Part shown: positions 25,970 to 35,122 of the stretch, one piece after another
How positions within the stretch are numbered: the first letter of the stretch is position 1
Layout of the letters: each line of letters opens with the position of its first letter
From: Flavobacteriales bacterium
Lineage (GTDB): Bacteria; Bacteroidota; Bacteroidia; Flavobacteriales_D; Crocinitomicaceae
Direction: 5' to 3'
Length of the DNA: 64,000 nucleotides
NCBI GenBank assembly: GCA_947500875.1
Contig: CANMUN010000009.1
Coordinates: forward strand, 1-64,000
The notes under the pieces: model-generated
Databases searched by the model: none
What the model was told of the DNA's origin: nothing
Seen by the model: the letters and a program-made list of their open reading frames with translations, nothing else
Translations under genes and position numbers: made by a program

Positions 25970-27451
25970 TTATCGGAGTCTTTGAAGTAAAATCGCCCTG
26001 GCTTTGGCCATGTCCTTGTGCAGGTAGCGGTCAGTCTCCATGAACGGAATTTCTTCTCTGAGTGCTTCAAAGATCGTTTTGGTTTCTGGACCTAAGCCCC
26101 ACCCCACTCTGAAATCGAACGCTTGGCATGCCGTTAGCCATTCCAAGGCCGTAATTGAAATAAGGTTGTCGATGACCCTTTTGCATTTCGTAGCAGCATT
26201 TGCGCCCATACTTACATGATCCTCCTGCCCATTACTCGAATCAATGTTGTCGACACTGGATGGCGTGCACAGCTGCTTATTTTGACTAACAATGGAAGCT
26301 GCCGAATACTGTACAATCATGAACCCTGAATTCAAGCCAGCATGTTTCACTAAAAAAGGCGGTAATTCTCTTGTGCCGGAAATTAACTTGTAGATCCTTC
26401 GTTCCGAGATCGAACCCAATTCAGCCAAAGCAATGGCCAGAAAATCCATAGCCAAAGCTAAAGGTTGTCCATGAAAATTCCCTGCTGAAACAATTTGGTC
26501 CACCTCGGGAAACAAGGTTGGGTTATCCGTTACTGCATTCAGCTCATTTTCGAAGGTGGTCTTGACAAAATTCAAAACATCCAATGTGGCACCATGTACT
26601 TGAGGTATGCATCTAAACGAATATGGATCCTGGACATGTTTTTTTATCCGTTCTGAAGCACAAAGGAATTTCCGCATCTTTTCTGCGACTTGAATTTGAC
26701 CGCTTTGCCTTCGGAGTTCGTTCACGTTGGCCTGAAAAGGCTCATGCCGTCCATCGAATGCCTCCAAGGAAAGTGCGGCAATGCACAGTCCTTTTTCGAA
26801 TAATCGTTCCGATTTTGCAACAATGAATGCAGCATAGGCATTCATAAACTGGGTTCCGTTGAGTAAGGCGAGGCCTTCTTTGGCTTGAAGTTGAAGCGGT
26901 TCTACACCATAAAGTTCCTTCAACCGAAATGCGGGAATGATTTCCCCTTCCACCCAAACCTCACCTTCTCCTATCAAGGGCAACGAAAGATGGGCCAAAG
27001 GTGCTAAATCGCCCGAAGCGCCTAAACTTCCTTGTTCGAAGACCACAGGGAGGATGTCGTTATTATAAAAGAACAGTAAGCGCTCTACGGTTGCAAGTTG
27101 GACCCCAGAATATCCTTTTGCTAAGGCGATTGCTTTCAGTAAAAGCATTCTTTTTACAAGTTCTTCTGGAACTTTTTCGCCCATGCCGCAAGCATGAGAC
27201 CGCAAGAGGTTGATTTGCAATTGTTGAAGGTCATCCGAAGAAATTTGCGTATTGCAAAGCGAACCAAACCCCGTATTGACCCCGTAATAAGGTCGGTCGT
27301 TTAAGCTTACTTTTTCTTGGAGGAATTCACACCCAACAATTACTGCATGCTTTGCCTTTTCTCCAAGAACCACCTCGTGTTCATTGGAAAAGTGATGTTC
27401 CAAGTTCTCCAGGGAAATCCATTGATTATTGAGTACCAATTGTTCCATCAT
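25970..27451 (-). CDS. hutH: Histidine ammonia-lyase
   Basis: Deaminates L-histidine to urocanate, the first step of histidine use. The 493-aa protein has YYGVNTGFGSL, the MIO-cofactor-forming Ala-Ser-Gly in GSLGASGDLAPLAHL, NLLRSHACGMG (the histidine-enzyme pattern rather than the tyrosine-lyase one), and NGQEDHVSMGANAATK. No hutU, hutI or hutG lies nearby. Its start overlaps the hemB stop as ATGA, so it is translated as the last gene of fabG-hemB-hutH, an unexpected partner set. Confidence 0.93.
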   Translation of the reverse strand: MMEQLVLNNQWISLENLEHHFSNEHEVVLGEKAKHAVIVGCEFLQEKVSLNDRPYYGVNTGFGSLCNTQISSDDLQQLQINLLRSHACGMGEKVPEELVKRMLLLKAIALAKGYSGVQLATVERLLFFYNNDILPVVFEQGSLGASGDLAPLAHLSLPLIGEGEVWVEGEIIPAFRLKELYGVEPLQLQAKEGLALLNGTQFMNAYAAFIVAKSERLFEKGLCIAALSLEAFDGRHEPFQANVNELRRQSGQIQVAEKMRKFLCASERIKKHVQDPYSFRCIPQVHGATLDVLNFVKTTFENELNAVTDNPTLFPEVDQIVSAGNFHGQPLALAMDFLAIALAELGSISERRIYKLISGTRELPPFLVKHAGLNSGFMIVQYSAASIVSQNKQLCTPSSVDNIDSSNGQEDHVSMGANAATKCKRVIDNLISITALEWLTACQAFDFRVGWGLGPETKTIFEALREEIPFMETDRYLHKDMAKARAILLQRLR

Positions 27452-28419
27452 TGTTGCGTAAATGCGGCAAAATCTTTCGCGAAATAGGTAAGGATTCCAT
27501 CAGCCCCTGCCCTTCGCATTCCCATTAAAATTTCAGCGACAATCGCCTCATAATTAACCCAACCTTTCTCCGCTGCGGCATAGACCATTGCGCATTCGCC
27601 GCTTACATTGTACGCAGTAACCGGTACTGTAGCCTTTTCTTTAAGCAACGAAATAACATCCAAATAAGCTAAGGCGGGTTTAACCATGATGAAATCAGCT
27701 CCTTCCTCGCAGTCCAATTGAGCCTCGAGTAAGGCTTCCCGGCGATTTGCCGGATTCATTTGATACGTCTTTTTATCTCCAGACTTTGGAGCTGAATTGA
27801 GCGCATCGCGAAAAGGACCGTAAAAGGCACTCGCATACTTCGCCGTGTAAGCCATGATGCTTACTTCGTTAAAATGTTGTTCGTCCAAAACCTGCCTTAA
27901 ATATCCTACTCTCCCATCCATCATATCGCTTGGGCCAAGTACATCAATCCCAGCCTGTGCTTGGGCTATGGCCATTTTACCTAAGATTGGTAAGGTTTCG
28001 TCGTTCAGAATTTTTCCCTCCTGAACCAAACCGTCATGTCCATCGGAAGAATACGGGTCCATGGCAACATCGCTCATCAATACCAAATCAGGGAAGCGAT
28101 CTTTTATGGATCGAATGGCCTTTAAATAGAAGTTATCCTGGGCGTAACTGTAGGAAGCAATATTGTCTTTGTATTGATCATCTACTGCTGGAAAAAGCAC
28201 AAATTTATTCAGTCCAAGTTTCAAGGATGCTTCTATCTCTTTAAGTAACAAATCCAGTGACCACCGGAAATTTCTGGGTAAAGAGGCGATTTCTTGTTGA
28301 GTGCCTTGACCGTCTACTAAAAATAACGGGTAGATCAGGTGATTAACCGACAAGTGTGTTTCTTGCACCATGTCGCGAATGGCAGCATTTTTACGATTTC
28401 TTCTTGGACGTATCAACAT
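27448..28419 (-). CDS. hemB: Delta-aminolevulinic acid dehydratase (porphobilinogen synthase)
   Basis: Joins two ALA molecules into porphobilinogen for haem and corrinoid synthesis. The 323-aa TIM barrel has the Schiff-base lysine in MVKPALAYLDVI, YNVSGECAMVYAAAEKGW, and the metal loop DVAMDPYSSDGHDGLV. That loop has Asp/Ala where zinc enzymes have three cysteines, so it is the zinc-independent, Mg2+-type form. It begins 4 nt after fabG and is coupled to hutH by ATGA. Confidence 0.95.
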   Translation of the reverse strand: MLIRPRRNRKNAAIRDMVQETHLSVNHLIYPLFLVDGQGTQQEIASLPRNFRWSLDLLLKEIEASLKLGLNKFVLFPAVDDQYKDNIASYSYAQDNFYLKAIRSIKDRFPDLVLMSDVAMDPYSSDGHDGLVQEGKILNDETLPILGKMAIAQAQAGIDVLGPSDMMDGRVGYLRQVLDEQHFNEVSIMAYTAKYASAFYGPFRDALNSAPKSGDKKTYQMNPANRREALLEAQLDCEEGADFIMVKPALAYLDVISLLKEKATVPVTAYNVSGECAMVYAAAEKGWVNYEAIVAEILMGMRRAGADGILTYFAKDFAAFTQQ

Positions 28420-28423
28420 AAGA

Positions 28424-29173
28424 TTACATTAACATGCCGCCACAAACGTGAAGAGTTTGACCCGTAATGTAGGCGGACATGTCCGAGGCTAAAAATACGG
28501 TTGCATTGGCAACATCCTCTGGTTGCCCCCCTCGTTTGAGCGGAATAGCATTTCTCCATTGATCCACAACGGCTTGGTCTAAAACTTCTGTCATTTCCGT
28601 TTCAATAAAACCCGGTGCAATGGCATTGCATCGAATGTTACGTGAGCCCAATTCCGCTGCAATGGATTTGGTGAAACCGATTAAACCTGCTTTGGACGCA
28701 GCATAATTGGCTTGTCCTGCGTTGCCTTTCACACCCACCACCGAACTCATATTGATAATGGAACCAGAACGAGCTTTCAGCATCGGTTTAATGACGGCTT
28801 TTGTGAGGTTAAATGCCGATTTCAAGTTGGTATTGATCACTTCATCCCATTGTTCTTCGGTCATTCGCATCATGAGGGTATCGCGAGTGATACCTGCGTT
28901 GTTAACGAGCACGTCCACCGTACCGAAGCGTTCCACAACTCGATCTACTAGATCGTGGGCTTGGTTGAAATCCGAAGCATCCGATTTAAAGCCAACGGCT
29001 ACTCCTCCGCCTGCACTTAGTTCAGCTTCCAATGCACGTGCTTTTTCATCAGAAGACAGATAGGTGAAAGCTACTTTGGCACCTTGCTGCACACATACTT
29101 GTGCAATAGACTTTCCAATACCTCTGGAAGCACCTGTAATGATAACTATTTTGTCTTTAAGTAACATATTCAT
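28424..29173 (-). CDS. fabG: 3-oxoacyl-ACP reductase FabG
   Basis: NADPH-dependent reduction of 3-oxoacyl-ACP in type II fatty-acid elongation. The 249-aa short-chain dehydrogenase has the cofactor motif TGASRGIGKS, NNAGITRDTLMMRM, catalytic Ser in NMSSVVGVKGNAGQ, YAASK with the Tyr-Lys pair, and the GFIETEMTEVL segment typical of FabG. The track start (29185) is TTG; ATGs at 29173 and 29167 are both possible, and both follow a TATCTTTG box. It is the first gene of fabG-hemB-hutH. Confidence 0.9.
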   Translation of the reverse strand: MNMLLKDKIVIITGASRGIGKSIAQVCVQQGAKVAFTYLSSDEKARALEAELSAGGGVAVGFKSDASDFNQAHDLVDRVVERFGTVDVLVNNAGITRDTLMMRMTEEQWDEVINTNLKSAFNLTKAVIKPMLKARSGSIINMSSVVGVKGNAGQANYAASKAGLIGFTKSIAAELGSRNIRCNAIAPGFIETEMTEVLDQAVVDQWRNAIPLKRGGQPEDVANATVFLASDMSAYITGQTLHVCGGMLM

Positions 29174-29182
29174 AATTTTTGA

Positions 29183-29190
29183 CAAAGATA
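29183..29190 (-). promoter_or_regulatory. Predicted -7 box of fabG-hemB-hutH
   Basis: The minus strand reads TATCTTTG, exact to TAnnTTTG, 9 nt before the ATG at 29173. No well-spaced -33 TTG is evident. It is divergent from the rhodanese promoter. Confidence 0.55.
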
Positions 29191-29258
29191 AACAAACCCT
29201 TTTAATGGGATGAACTTAGCAACTTTTAGAAATCCGAGGCAACTTCAAAGAATAAGAT

Positions 29259-29266
29259 TAATTTTG
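29259..29266 (+). promoter_or_regulatory. Predicted -7 box of the rhodanese-DedA unit
   Basis: TAATTTTG then TTGC and ATG at 29271. It fits TAnnTTTG with a 4-nt gap to the start codon, so the mRNA is probably leaderless. Confidence 0.5.
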
Positions 29267-29270
29267 TTGC

Positions 29271-29585
29271 ATGAAGATGCTGCACCCTTCGGAATGCACC
29301 GATTTACTTGCCGATTCGTCGGTTTTATGCATTGACGTTCGTGAACATTTTGAATACGAAGCGGAAAACATCGGTTGGCTTAATGTTCCAATGAGTCAGG
29401 TTTTGACCTATTTGCAAGCGGAACAAATCCCGAATGACCGTAGGATCGTATTATTGTGCAACTCAGGTAGAAGAGCAAGTGCCCTGGGAAACCTTTTAGA
29501 AACCGAGGCTGTGTTTTCCAACATTTGGATTGTGGATGAAGGCATGCAAGGATGGAACCGTTGGATTGAAATGCAACATCGTTAA
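29271..29585 (+). CDS. Single-domain cytoplasmic rhodanese
   Basis: The 104-aa protein is one rhodanese domain with CIDVREHFEYEAENIG at the start and the active-site loop LLCNSGRRAS carrying the catalytic cysteine. It has no signal peptide, unlike the exported rhodanese at 12652-13014. It may handle persulfide sulfur; the partner is unknown. The DedA gene starts 9 nt downstream and is probably co-transcribed. Confidence 0.9.
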   Translation: MKMLHPSECTDLLADSSVLCIDVREHFEYEAENIGWLNVPMSQVLTYLQAEQIPNDRRIVLLCNSGRRASALGNLLETEAVFSNIWIVDEGMQGWNRWIEMQHR

Positions 29586-29594
29586 ATATCGAAT

Positions 29595-30218
29595 ATGGTA
29601 GAGTTTTTTCAACATTTATTTGCGCTCGATTTCCCTTGGTTCTTCGAACAATACGGCACCGCTATATATCTCATATTGTTCTTGATTATTTTCATTGAAA
29701 CAGGTTTGGTTGCCATGCCTTTTTTACCTGGGGACTCTTTACTCTTTACTGCCGGACTTTTTTGTAAAAGCGGGCAATTAGAAATCCTAGTTCTTCTCCC
29801 TTTTTTATTCATAGCCGCCGTTCTTGGGGATAACATCAACTATTGGGTGGGTAGGCGCTTGGGGCTTTCTGTTTTTAAATGGAATTTCAGAGGCAAACCT
29901 CTGGTGAAGGAAGCTTACCTTGAACGCACCGAGAAATTTTTCACGCAATATGGAAATTTTGCAGTGATCATGGGGAGGTTTATTCCTTTCGTGAGAACCT
30001 TTACACCTTTTGCGGCGGGTGTTGCAAAAATGGACTATCGTAAATTTGCTTTAATTGATCTTTTCGGTGGAGCATTATGGATTGGTTCCATGACCATGGC
30101 GGGATATCTCTTGGGAGAAATCCCATGGATTCGTGAACACGTGGATTTAATCGCCATAGGAATTGTGGTGCTTTCCATTACCCCTGTGCTTATCTCATTC
30201 ATTCGCAGAAAAAAGTAA
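29595..30218 (+). CDS. DedA-family membrane protein
   Basis: The 207-aa integral membrane protein has about five or six hydrophobic segments. The family signatures ETGLVAMPFLPGDSLLF near residue 35 and GRFIPFVRTFTPFAAG near 125 are both intact, the second with the conserved arginines. DedA proteins are inner-membrane transporters or scramblases linked to undecaprenyl-phosphate or phospholipid flipping and to the proton-motive force; the substrate here is unknown. It lies in a unit with the upstream rhodanese. Confidence 0.92.
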   Translation: MVEFFQHLFALDFPWFFEQYGTAIYLILFLIIFIETGLVAMPFLPGDSLLFTAGLFCKSGQLEILVLLPFLFIAAVLGDNINYWVGRRLGLSVFKWNFRGKPLVKEAYLERTEKFFTQYGNFAVIMGRFIPFVRTFTPFAAGVAKMDYRKFALIDLFGGALWIGSMTMAGYLLGEIPWIREHVDLIAIGIVVLSITPVLISFIRRKK

Positions 30219-30290
30219 TTTTTTTTCCCTTCATGCAATTTTGGCTTATCTTCGTGCGTCAAAGACTCGATTTACTAAAATTTTGTTAAA

Positions 30291-33023
30291 ATGAAGATTG
30301 TCAAACTCGCATTTTTAGGACTGTTATTAGGACTTGCACCAGCAGTAATTGCTCAAAACGCTGTAGTTTCGAGCATACTGTGTAACGGAGCCATTACCAA
30401 CGGAACCATTACCAATGGAGTTCCAGTAGGCAATGCCACCGTAACGGTAGGATATCTTGGAGGTAATTCAGGTAGCTACAATGCTCAGAGTGTGCCCTCG
30501 ACCGGGGTGCTAGGCCTTACGGCGACATTGAACGCAGGAAACTTAGTTAACGGTAACGGTAACCTTGTTTACACGATTAGTGGTACCCCCACTTCCAACG
30601 GTCAAGCCAATTTCAACATAAGCCTTGGTGGCCAAACATGTCAAATAACCGTTTGCGTTGGTTCTTGTTGTTTCAATGCTGATTTCGAAGATAACTCGTT
30701 CAACGGTTGGCAAGGGGAAATTGGACAATGTTGTGGAATCAATACCTTTAATACCGGTCAAATTGTCGGTGGAAACAGCATGACCAACCAATTTTCGATA
30801 GTCACAGGTCCAGGAAACGATCCTACGGCTTGTGCGAATCCCCTGAATGGACAACCTCTACCGCTCGTTTACCCAGGTACCAATTTCTCAGCCATGGTTG
30901 GAGACGGGACTGGCACTGGAGCACAAGCCGCTCGCTTAAAATATACCTTCACTATTTCCCCACAATCAAATTTAATCATTGTTAATTACGCCGCAGTTTT
31001 GGAAGATCCTTTTCACAGCGTAATGCAGCAACCTCGTTTTGAAGCGCAATTGTACGATCAGCAGGGCATTCCTATTCCTTGTACCTTTTACCAAGTAGCA
31101 GCTAGTGGAGGAATACCTGGATTTTACAGCTGTCCTGGAAACATTCGAGTAAAACCTTGGTCAACCTTTGGAGTGGATGTTTCCCAATACATGGGACAAA
31201 CCATTACCTTGGACGTGGCGACTGGTGATTGCTCTTTAGGAGGCCATTGGGGTTATGCCTACGTGAGCGCTAATTGTTCCTCGTTAAATTTATCCGCATT
31301 GTACTGCCAAAACGGCGCGAACAATACAGCTAACCTAAGCGCACCATCAGGTTTCTCCTCGTATGTTTGGACGAATGCTGCGAATGGTCAGCAATTGGCT
31401 ACAGGCCAAACGGCTCAAGTGAATATTAACGGCGTTGACACTGTTAATTGCTCCATAACCTCCGTTAACGGTTGTGTTGCTACCTTATCAACAGCCGTTT
31501 TACCGGCAGAAGTTATAGGAAGCATTGTAGATTCAAACGTTTGTGCAGGAAACTCAACACTTTTGTTCAACACGACATCTTTCACTAATTCGGCTTTTGA
31601 CAGTGCTTATTGGGCGTCTTCTGACGGGTACACTTCCAACGCTTTTGATTTTGACCATACCTTCCCTGGGCCAGGTTCATACGATGTGGATCTTATTGTT
31701 TACAATACGGCCAACTGCGTTGATACGGTTTCTACGACCGTTGAGGTCTATGAAAACCCAACCGCTGGATTTGGATTTAACGATGTGTGTTTGGGAGCTA
31801 CTGCGAGTTTTCAAGCGACTAGTTCGTTACTAGGAAACGATACGATTACCAATTATTGGTATGCCAACAACGATACCTTGGTGGGTGATTCCGTTACGGT
31901 ATATTTTAATGGCCCCGGTAATTATCAGGTTGATTTGATTGCCATTACCGAAAATGGATGTTCGGATACCATTTCTCAAAACTTCACGGTATTTAATAAT
32001 CCAACGGCAGATTTCGACATCGTAGAGTCGTGCATCGACCAAGCGGTACTGTTCAATAACACGACTACAGGACTTTCCAATTCTACGACGTTCGAATGGA
32101 TCTACAACAACCAATTGGTGGATACGTCCTTTAATTATTCTGACATTTTTAACACCCCGGGAATACATAACATGACTTTAATAGCTACGGATTCATTCTC
32201 TGCTGCGGTACAATGCGATGATACGGTGAGCTTCAATTTCTTTGTTCACGCGTATCCTACCTTCACCTACCTTGCCGATACGATTCAATGCGAGGATGTA
32301 GCCTTTGGTGTGGTCGGTGCCCCAGCTATTGTTACAAATGAAAACATCAGCGATTATTGGGAGGTAAATAACGTCTTTGCGGATAGTGCAACGTTGTTTA
32401 ATACGACCATAGCAAACCCAGGAGTTTACCAGTTCACGTACACGGTTACCTCGGATTTTGGATGCGAAGTCGATTCAACGTTTGACATGTACATTATGGC
32501 CACACCAGATGCTCCGATTTTAAGCTTTAACATCCCTGAGTGTCCTGGAGACCCATTCTTCCTGTCAGCCGTTGGTGAAGCAAATTCGACTATTTTATGG
32601 ACTGGACCAAACAACTTTGCCTCCACCCTATTTAATCCAACGTTTCCGTTAGATGAAAATGAAATGGGTATTTACACGGCGTTCTTAACTTCAGAATACG
32701 GTTGTATATCGGATACCTCGCAAATTGATGCAACCATTACCTACATCAAAGACTTTAATGCTTTTGATTTTCCGAACGTAATTTCAGCGAACGAAGACGG
32801 AACGAATGATTTCTTAGATCTCAAAACCTATTTTGAAACCTGCGATGAGTTTACACTTTACATTTTCAATCGTTGGGGCAACTTGGTATGGGAGCAAGCA
32901 CAAAATACGCCTTTCTTCCGTGGACAAGATACCAACGGTAACCATTTAGAGGATGGTATTTATACTTACAAATTGATTTTCGACAATTTCGAAAAGCATG
33001 GATTCATCCACGTAGTTCGATAA
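30291..33023 (+). CDS. Large secreted PKD/Ig-repeat protein with gliding-motility C-terminal domain
   Basis: The 910-aa protein has a signal peptide (MKIVKLAFLGLLLGLAPAVIAQ), an N-terminal putative-Ig-like domain, and a lectin-like or jelly-roll domain with CC pairs (about 125-345). Four or five PKD/Ig-like repeats follow (about 410-825), each carrying a D(T/S)..N...Y.V.L...... pattern such as GPGNYQVDLIAITENGC. It ends with the type B T9SS/gliding domain: FPNVISANEDGTNDFL ... IFNRWGNLVWE ... DGIYTYKLIF. It is probably a surface adhesin or matrix protein exported by T9SS. A single-gene unit, ending against a convergent gene. Confidence 0.92.
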   Translation: MKIVKLAFLGLLLGLAPAVIAQNAVVSSILCNGAITNGTITNGVPVGNATVTVGYLGGNSGSYNAQSVPSTGVLGLTATLNAGNLVNGNGNLVYTISGTPTSNGQANFNISLGGQTCQITVCVGSCCFNADFEDNSFNGWQGEIGQCCGINTFNTGQIVGGNSMTNQFSIVTGPGNDPTACANPLNGQPLPLVYPGTNFSAMVGDGTGTGAQAARLKYTFTISPQSNLIIVNYAAVLEDPFHSVMQQPRFEAQLYDQQGIPIPCTFYQVAASGGIPGFYSCPGNIRVKPWSTFGVDVSQYMGQTITLDVATGDCSLGGHWGYAYVSANCSSLNLSALYCQNGANNTANLSAPSGFSSYVWTNAANGQQLATGQTAQVNINGVDTVNCSITSVNGCVATLSTAVLPAEVIGSIVDSNVCAGNSTLLFNTTSFTNSAFDSAYWASSDGYTSNAFDFDHTFPGPGSYDVDLIVYNTANCVDTVSTTVEVYENPTAGFGFNDVCLGATASFQATSSLLGNDTITNYWYANNDTLVGDSVTVYFNGPGNYQVDLIAITENGCSDTISQNFTVFNNPTADFDIVESCIDQAVLFNNTTTGLSNSTTFEWIYNNQLVDTSFNYSDIFNTPGIHNMTLIATDSFSAAVQCDDTVSFNFFVHAYPTFTYLADTIQCEDVAFGVVGAPAIVTNENISDYWEVNNVFADSATLFNTTIANPGVYQFTYTVTSDFGCEVDSTFDMYIMATPDAPILSFNIPECPGDPFFLSAVGEANSTILWTGPNNFASTLFNPTFPLDENEMGIYTAFLTSEYGCISDTSQIDATITYIKDFNAFDFPNVISANEDGTNDFLDLKTYFETCDEFTLYIFNRWGNLVWEQAQNTPFFRGQDTNGNHLEDGIYTYKLIFDNFEKHGFIHVVR

Positions 33024-33548
33024 TTACATCAAGCGCTGAAATTCAGCTTTAAGCGCTTCAATCGCAATTTCAGACGGCAGAGGATTTACCTCTGCCGTTT
33101 TTGTTATCAACGAACTGCAAAAATCTACCGAAGATGCCCCTTCTGGAAGTTGTTCGGCAACAAGACTAATCAAGCGAACCGTTTCTTCTTTGGCCGTTTT
33201 CAACAATTTCCAAGACCCCTCAGAGATGAACAATTGCTGAGCAACGTTATGATCGTATTCATCGCGAAGCGCCTTTAACAAAATAGCTTCCATGGCTTTC
33301 GCCGAAACATTCGAATCATTCAATCGCAACACTAGGGACGTAGGATTCATCCGTTCTAAATACAATATGGCACGTTGATACGCCTCCATCCGAAGGGGCA
33401 AGGTGGCATTTTGGCGTTCTTTCAACAACTCCGATTGAAGCAACAAGGCATCCTTCAATTGGGTTCTTTTCTGATGCCAATACGACTGCAATATGAGCGC
33501 GCTAATACCGATAATGGCTATGATTACGAGGGCAAGAATTTCATTCAT
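33024..33548 (-). CDS. Small membrane-anchored protein of unknown function
   Basis: The 174-aa protein has one N-terminal transmembrane helix (LALVIIAIIGISALILQSYW) and a helical cytoplasmic or periplasmic part with LPLRMEAYQRAILYLERMNP. I associate this pattern with a conserved Bacteroidota family of unknown function (perhaps the DUF7935 type; not verified). A consensus -7 box lies 19 nt upstream of its ATG. Its stop codon directly abuts the stop of the large adhesin gene on the other strand. Confidence 0.82.
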   Translation of the reverse strand: MNEILALVIIAIIGISALILQSYWHQKRTQLKDALLLQSELLKERQNATLPLRMEAYQRAILYLERMNPTSLVLRLNDSNVSAKAMEAILLKALRDEYDHNVAQQLFISEGSWKLLKTAKEETVRLISLVAEQLPEGASSVDFCSSLITKTAEVNPLPSEIAIEALKAEFQRLM

Positions 33549-33567
33549 AAAAGGTGTTTTTTTGAGG

Positions 33568-33575
33568 CAAAGATA
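33568..33575 (-). promoter_or_regulatory. Predicted -7 box for the 174-aa membrane protein
   Basis: The minus strand reads TATCTTTG, exact to TAnnTTTG, 19 nt before the ATG at 33548. Confidence 0.5.
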
Positions 33576-33664
33576 GTATTAGTAGCTCATTATTAATCGT
33601 GGCGCTCCTGGAAACTGTGATCGTTGACTACATCGTATCGCGAATAAAAGTGTATTTTTAACGC

Positions 33665-35122
33665 ATGGAAAATGTTGTTTTATCCGCATTATTACTGGTA
33701 TATTTTGGTGTCTTATTTTGGATTTCCAATGCTACCTCCAAAAACGCGACAACCCAAAGTTTTTTTTCAGGCGATAGAAAAAGCCCATGGTATCTTGTGG
33801 CTTTTGGAATGATCGGGACCTCACTTTCCGGTGTTACCTTTATATCTGTCCCAGGAAAAGTTATGTCATCGGGATGGCATTACTATCAATTAGTCCTTGG
33901 ATTCTTTTTGGGTTATTTTGCGGTCGCTTTTGTATTGCTTCCCATTTATTATCGAATGCAACTTACCTCCATTTACACGTATCTTGAGAGGCGTCTGGGG
34001 GTGGATGCTTACCGTTGGGGAGCTGGATATTTTATTTTATCCCGTTGCCTTGGAGCCACGGTTCGTTTATATTTGGTCATCAATGTGTTGCAATTATTTA
34101 TTTTCGAAAAAATTGGAATTCCTTTTGCATTGAGTACCTTAATTATCATTGCCATGATTGTTGCCTATACCCTAAAAGGAGGCGTTAAAACCATTGTATG
34201 GACGGATACCTTGCAAACCTCATTCATGCTATTGGCCTTGTTGGTTTGTGTAATCAGTTTTCAGCAAAAATTAGGTTTGGGATGGTCGGATATTTTTACG
34301 TCCATGAACTCCGGAAATCTGTTGAGTATTTTTGAAACGAATCCACTGAAGGGAGATTATTTTTGGAAACATTTATTGGGTGGAGCTTTCATTTCAATAG
34401 CCATGACGGGCTTGGACCAAGAAATGATGCAAAAGAACATTAGCGTTAAAACCTTGCGCGATGCCCAAAAAAACATGGTGGTCTTTAGTTTTACCCTTTT
34501 ATTCGTAAATGCTTTGTTTTTAATCCTCGGGGGAGTTCTTACTTTGTACGCCAACCAGCACGGACTCCACATTGCACCGGATGATTTGTTTCCGCGCTTA
34601 GTGCAGGATTATCTTCCATTTGGCGTATTTGTACTATTCATTGTTGGATTAATCTCAGCCCTGTTTCCATCGGTAGACGGGGCCATCACAGCCTTAACCG
34701 CATCCTATTGCATTGATGTTTTAGGTTTCGACCGATTGGAACGTTCGGAAGCGGAAAAAAAACGCATCAAACAGCGTGTTCACCTAAGTTTTGCACTGAT
34801 ATTTATGGTACTCGTATTTATTTTTAAGGCACTGGACAATAAGAGCATTGTTGATCTTATCTTCGACATTGCTGCTTACACCTATGGACCTTTACTCGGC
34901 TTATTTTCGTTTGGAATACTCACGAAACGTCAATTAATTTCTCCAAAGGTGGTCTACCTCACCTTACTTTCACCCCTGTTCTGTTACGGTTTGAAGTTTT
35001 ATTCTTCGGAACTTTTCGGAGCCTATCAAATTGGCAATGAAATGTTAATCATTAACGGTTTAATTACCTTCATCATTCTATTTGTATTCAGTAAAAACTC
35101 AACCCATGCCGCTGCGAATTAA
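33665..35122 (+). CDS. Sodium:solute symporter family protein
   Basis: The 485-aa integral membrane protein has about 13 hydrophobic helices and the SSS hallmarks: FSGDRKSPWYLVAFGMIGTSLSG in TM1-2, where the family binds Na+ and substrate, and MTGLDQEMMQKNISV between later helices. The substrate (sugar, amino acid, sialic acid or other) cannot be told. A TATTTTTA box, one base off the -7 consensus, lies 4 nt upstream. The next gene overlaps its 3' end by 17 nt. Confidence 0.9.
   Translation: MENVVLSALLLVYFGVLFWISNATSKNATTQSFFSGDRKSPWYLVAFGMIGTSLSGVTFISVPGKVMSSGWHYYQLVLGFFLGYFAVAFVLLPIYYRMQLTSIYTYLERRLGVDAYRWGAGYFILSRCLGATVRLYLVINVLQLFIFEKIGIPFALSTLIIIAMIVAYTLKGGVKTIVWTDTLQTSFMLLALLVCVISFQQKLGLGWSDIFTSMNSGNLLSIFETNPLKGDYFWKHLLGGAFISIAMTGLDQEMMQKNISVKTLRDAQKNMVVFSFTLLFVNALFLILGGVLTLYANQHGLHIAPDDLFPRLVQDYLPFGVFVLFIVGLISALFPSVDGAITALTASYCIDVLGFDRLERSEAEKKRIKQRVHLSFALIFMVLVFIFKALDNKSIVDLIFDIAAYTYGPLLGLFSFGILTKRQLISPKVVYLTLLSPLFCYGLKFYSSELFGAYQIGNEMLIINGLITFIILFVFSKNSTHAAAN

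Noticed and set aside
27930-28244. 104-aa plus-strand ORF
   Set aside because: Antisense to hemB, with no recognisable features.
33024-33060. Inverted-repeat-like AAGCGCT ... AAGCGCTT after the adhesin gene
   Set aside because: It lies inside the coding end of the convergent 174-aa gene and has no T-tract, so it is not a credible terminator.
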